Below the pieces are notes generated by a model. That model had not been told where the DNA came from. It did not search any database and saw only the letters and a program-made list of their open reading frames with translations. A program made the translations under genes and the position numbers. From Clostridiales bacterium (GTDB taxonomy: Bacteria; Bacillota; Clostridia; Oscillospirales; Butyricicoccaceae), in contig JAHZFK010000002.1 of NCBI GenBank assembly GCA_019421385.1, positions 1 to 34,218 of the forward strand: a stretch of DNA of 34,218 nucleotides, given 5' to 3'. Below are positions 32,991-34,218 of the stretch, piece after piece. How positions within the stretch are numbered: position 1 is the stretch's first letter; each line of letters begins with the position of its first letter.

Positions 32991-34218
32991 TCTTAAAACG
33001 GTGGGTAGATAAATTTTGTCAGAAATTGCAGGATGCATTGAGTGATTGCTCGTTGTCGGTAGCGATTTCACCGATAAAGCGATAGGAGATGCGGATGCTC
33101 TGCCGGTAGGGGGTGTTGCGATGGGTCGCTTTGCGCCGTCCGTCGGCAAATTGCTTAGGCCCGACTTCAATGCGCTCGACGAAGGTCAGTAATGTCTCGC
33201 GGTCGAGTACATCGATATGGCTATACTCCTTGGTAAGCGCAAAGAAACGGCGAAAGCGTTCTTCTGTGTCCTCCTGCAGCGGGAGTGTCTGTGACAGCTC
33301 TGCGATAACGGCTTGATGCGAAGCGGATTCCTGCTCAAGCGCTTCGACCATGCGGGTCAGACGATCGTCGTCCAGTCGGCCTTCGGCGTTGTCCGTGTAC
33401 AGCTTGGCGATGATTTTGTCGATGGTCAACAGGCGGGACTGTGCTTGCTGCAAGCGGGCTTGCCGTGCTGCGCGTTCGGATGCACCTTGCTCCCGTTCTG
33501 CCGTTGCCCGTGCAAGTGCTTCGGCCTGTGCATCAGTCAGTGCCAGCAGATCGTTGAGGTCGCGCCGCACCACTTCGAGTAGATTCGCATATTTGATGCG
33601 CACGCCGTCGCAGCGCTTGGCGATATCGCCCCGCTGATGCGTGCAGGACAGATACCAGTATTTCTCTCGTTCGCCCTTGTAGACCGTGCCGCAGGAACAG
33701 AGCGCGTGTCCGCAGCGTGCGCAGAACACCAGTCCGGCAAAAATGCTTTTGCGGATGTCTCGGTCGGTACGATTTGCGCGCTGTCCGCGTCCCAGATTGC
33801 GCTGTGCCTGCTCATAGAGAGCCTGTGTGACGAGTGGGGGATGGGTGTCGTGTGTCACAGCCCAGTCGCTTTGCGGTACAGCCACTTTTTTCTTGGACTT
33901 GACACTGACCTTGCGGCTTTTGCCCAGCAAAGTGTGTCCGAGGTAGACCGGATTTTTCAGAATCCGTTTGACGGTGGTGTAGTTCCACAGGTCAGATGCC
34001 CGTGCCGCCCCCTCTGGGCTGAAATCGTCACGAAACAAGACGCGGTATTTGAGCGGGGGGATGACGCCGTCCGCGTTCAGGTCGAGTGCGATCTTGCGCG
34101 AGGAATCTCCGGCGGCTGCCCGTTCAAAAATACGTTGCACAATGGGCGCGGTCTGCTCGTCCGGGGAAAGACGGCTTTTGTCCGCCGGATCTTTGCGATA
34201 GCCATAAGGCGGACAGGC
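32972..34218. mobile_element. End of an integrated element carrying a large serine recombinase
   Basis: From the break in the SASP gene to the right window edge everything belongs to an inserted element: 47 bases of attachment arm and then the recombinase gene, reading toward the junction. The other end lies outside the window, so size and cargo (prophage, conjugative transposon or integrative element) are unknown. Confidence 0.85.
33019..34218 (-). CDS. Large serine recombinase (TndX/SpoIVCA type), N-terminus outside window
   Basis: Site-specific recombinase that integrates and excises mobile elements. The 399 visible residues hold the Recombinase domain (YGYRKDPADKSRLSPDEQ, then IVQRIFERAAAG, LNADGVIPP, WNYTTVKRILKNPVYLG), a zinc ribbon (FCARCGHALCSCG ... 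YLSCTHQ ... CDG), a long coiled coil (about 80 residues rich in Ala, Glu, Arg and Gln) and a C-terminal segment (FVERIEVGPKQFADG, IRISYRFIGE) like the DUF4368 end of TndX-type enzymes. The catalytic serine domain is beyond the window; the frame is open to the edge, so the GTG at 34138-34140 is not the start. Placement next to an att junction fits this class. Confidence 0.93.
   Translation of the reverse strand, partial: ACPPYGYRKDPADKSRLSPDEQTAPIVQRIFERAAAGDSSRKIALDLNADGVIPPLKYRVLFRDDFSPEGAARASDLWNYTTVKRILKNPVYLGHTLLGKSRKVSVKSKKKVAVPQSDWAVTHDTHPPLVTQALYEQAQRNLGRGQRANRTDRDIRKSIFAGLVFCARCGHALCSCGTVYKGEREKYWYLSCTHQRGDIAKRCDGVRIKYANLLEVVRRDLNDLLALTDAQAEALARATAEREQGASERAARQARLQQAQSRLLTIDKIIAKLYTDNAEGRLDDDRLTRMVEALEQESASHQAVIAELSQTLPLQEDTEERFRRFFALTKEYSHIDVLDRETLLTFVERIEVGPKQFADGRRKATHRNTPYRQSIRISYRFIGEIATDNEQSLNASCNF

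Noticed and set aside
32940..33170. 76-codon minus-strand frame across the junction
   Set aside because: It is in a different frame from both the SASP remnant and the recombinase and has no ribosome site.
1..34218. CRISPR arrays, tRNA or rRNA genes, insertion sequences
   Set aside because: No spaced direct repeats, tRNA-like or rRNA-like segments or transposase genes were seen by eye; small RNAs without open frames could be missed.

Overview
The window looks like chromosome of a spore-forming, Gram-positive anaerobe of the class Clostridia, moderately GC-rich. The evidence is an alpha/beta-type small acid-soluble spore protein (SASP) gene, WhiA, RapZ, a signal-less CwlC-like amidase, a YdcC/GerS-Alr-NdoA locus, formate-tetrahydrofolate ligase, and AGGAGG ribosome sites with frequent GTG/TTG starts. 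A Butyricicoccus/Agathobaculum-like member of the Oscillospirales is my guess at family level, and that guess is only an inference.

Layout. 1-3.2 kb: branched-chain amino acid genes (3' part of ilvN, then ilvC and ilvD), closed by a terminator. 3.3-4.0 kb: pyrE with its own promoter. 4.0-8.5 kb, minus strand: an AlaR-AlaT-like regulator/aminotransferase pair, an AEC-family permease and fhs. 8.6-9.8 kb: a RodA/FtsW protein, convergent with an RluA-type pseudouridine synthase. 10.9-16.2 kb: a DUF177 protein and rpmF, then a PDZ/radical-SAM DUF512 protein, der, plsY and gpsA. 16.3-16.8 kb: a free-standing lipoprotein gene. 17.0-25.0 kb: murB, rapZ, whiA, dnaE, pfkA and an SDR reductase, without the yvcK gene that usually follows rapZ. 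25.0-28.9 kb: a divergent spore-type amidase, an nnrD gene broken by one amber codon, a YdcC/GerS-position lipoprotein, alr, and an ndoA/mazF toxin without its antitoxin gene. 28.9-30.8 kb: an unknown protein convergent with a DUF1015 protein whose terminator lies inside the unknown gene. 31.0-32.7 kb: ptsI.

The right end is the most striking part. Immediately after ptsI, on the minus strand, are the last 42 codons of an alpha/beta SASP gene. Homology stops abruptly at codon GAG (32969-32971). After 48 bases of unrelated sequence comes the 3' end of a large serine recombinase that runs off the window. This is one end of an integrated element inserted within a spore-protein gene. It resembles the architecture of sporulation-excised elements (skin in sigK, SPbeta in spsM), although whether it is excised during sporulation cannot be judged from this window.

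There is no gene-free stretch longer than 300 bases. The longest non-coding gaps (about 110-210 bases) hold promoters, terminators and hairpins, listed below. I saw no rRNA, tRNA, CRISPR array or T-box.
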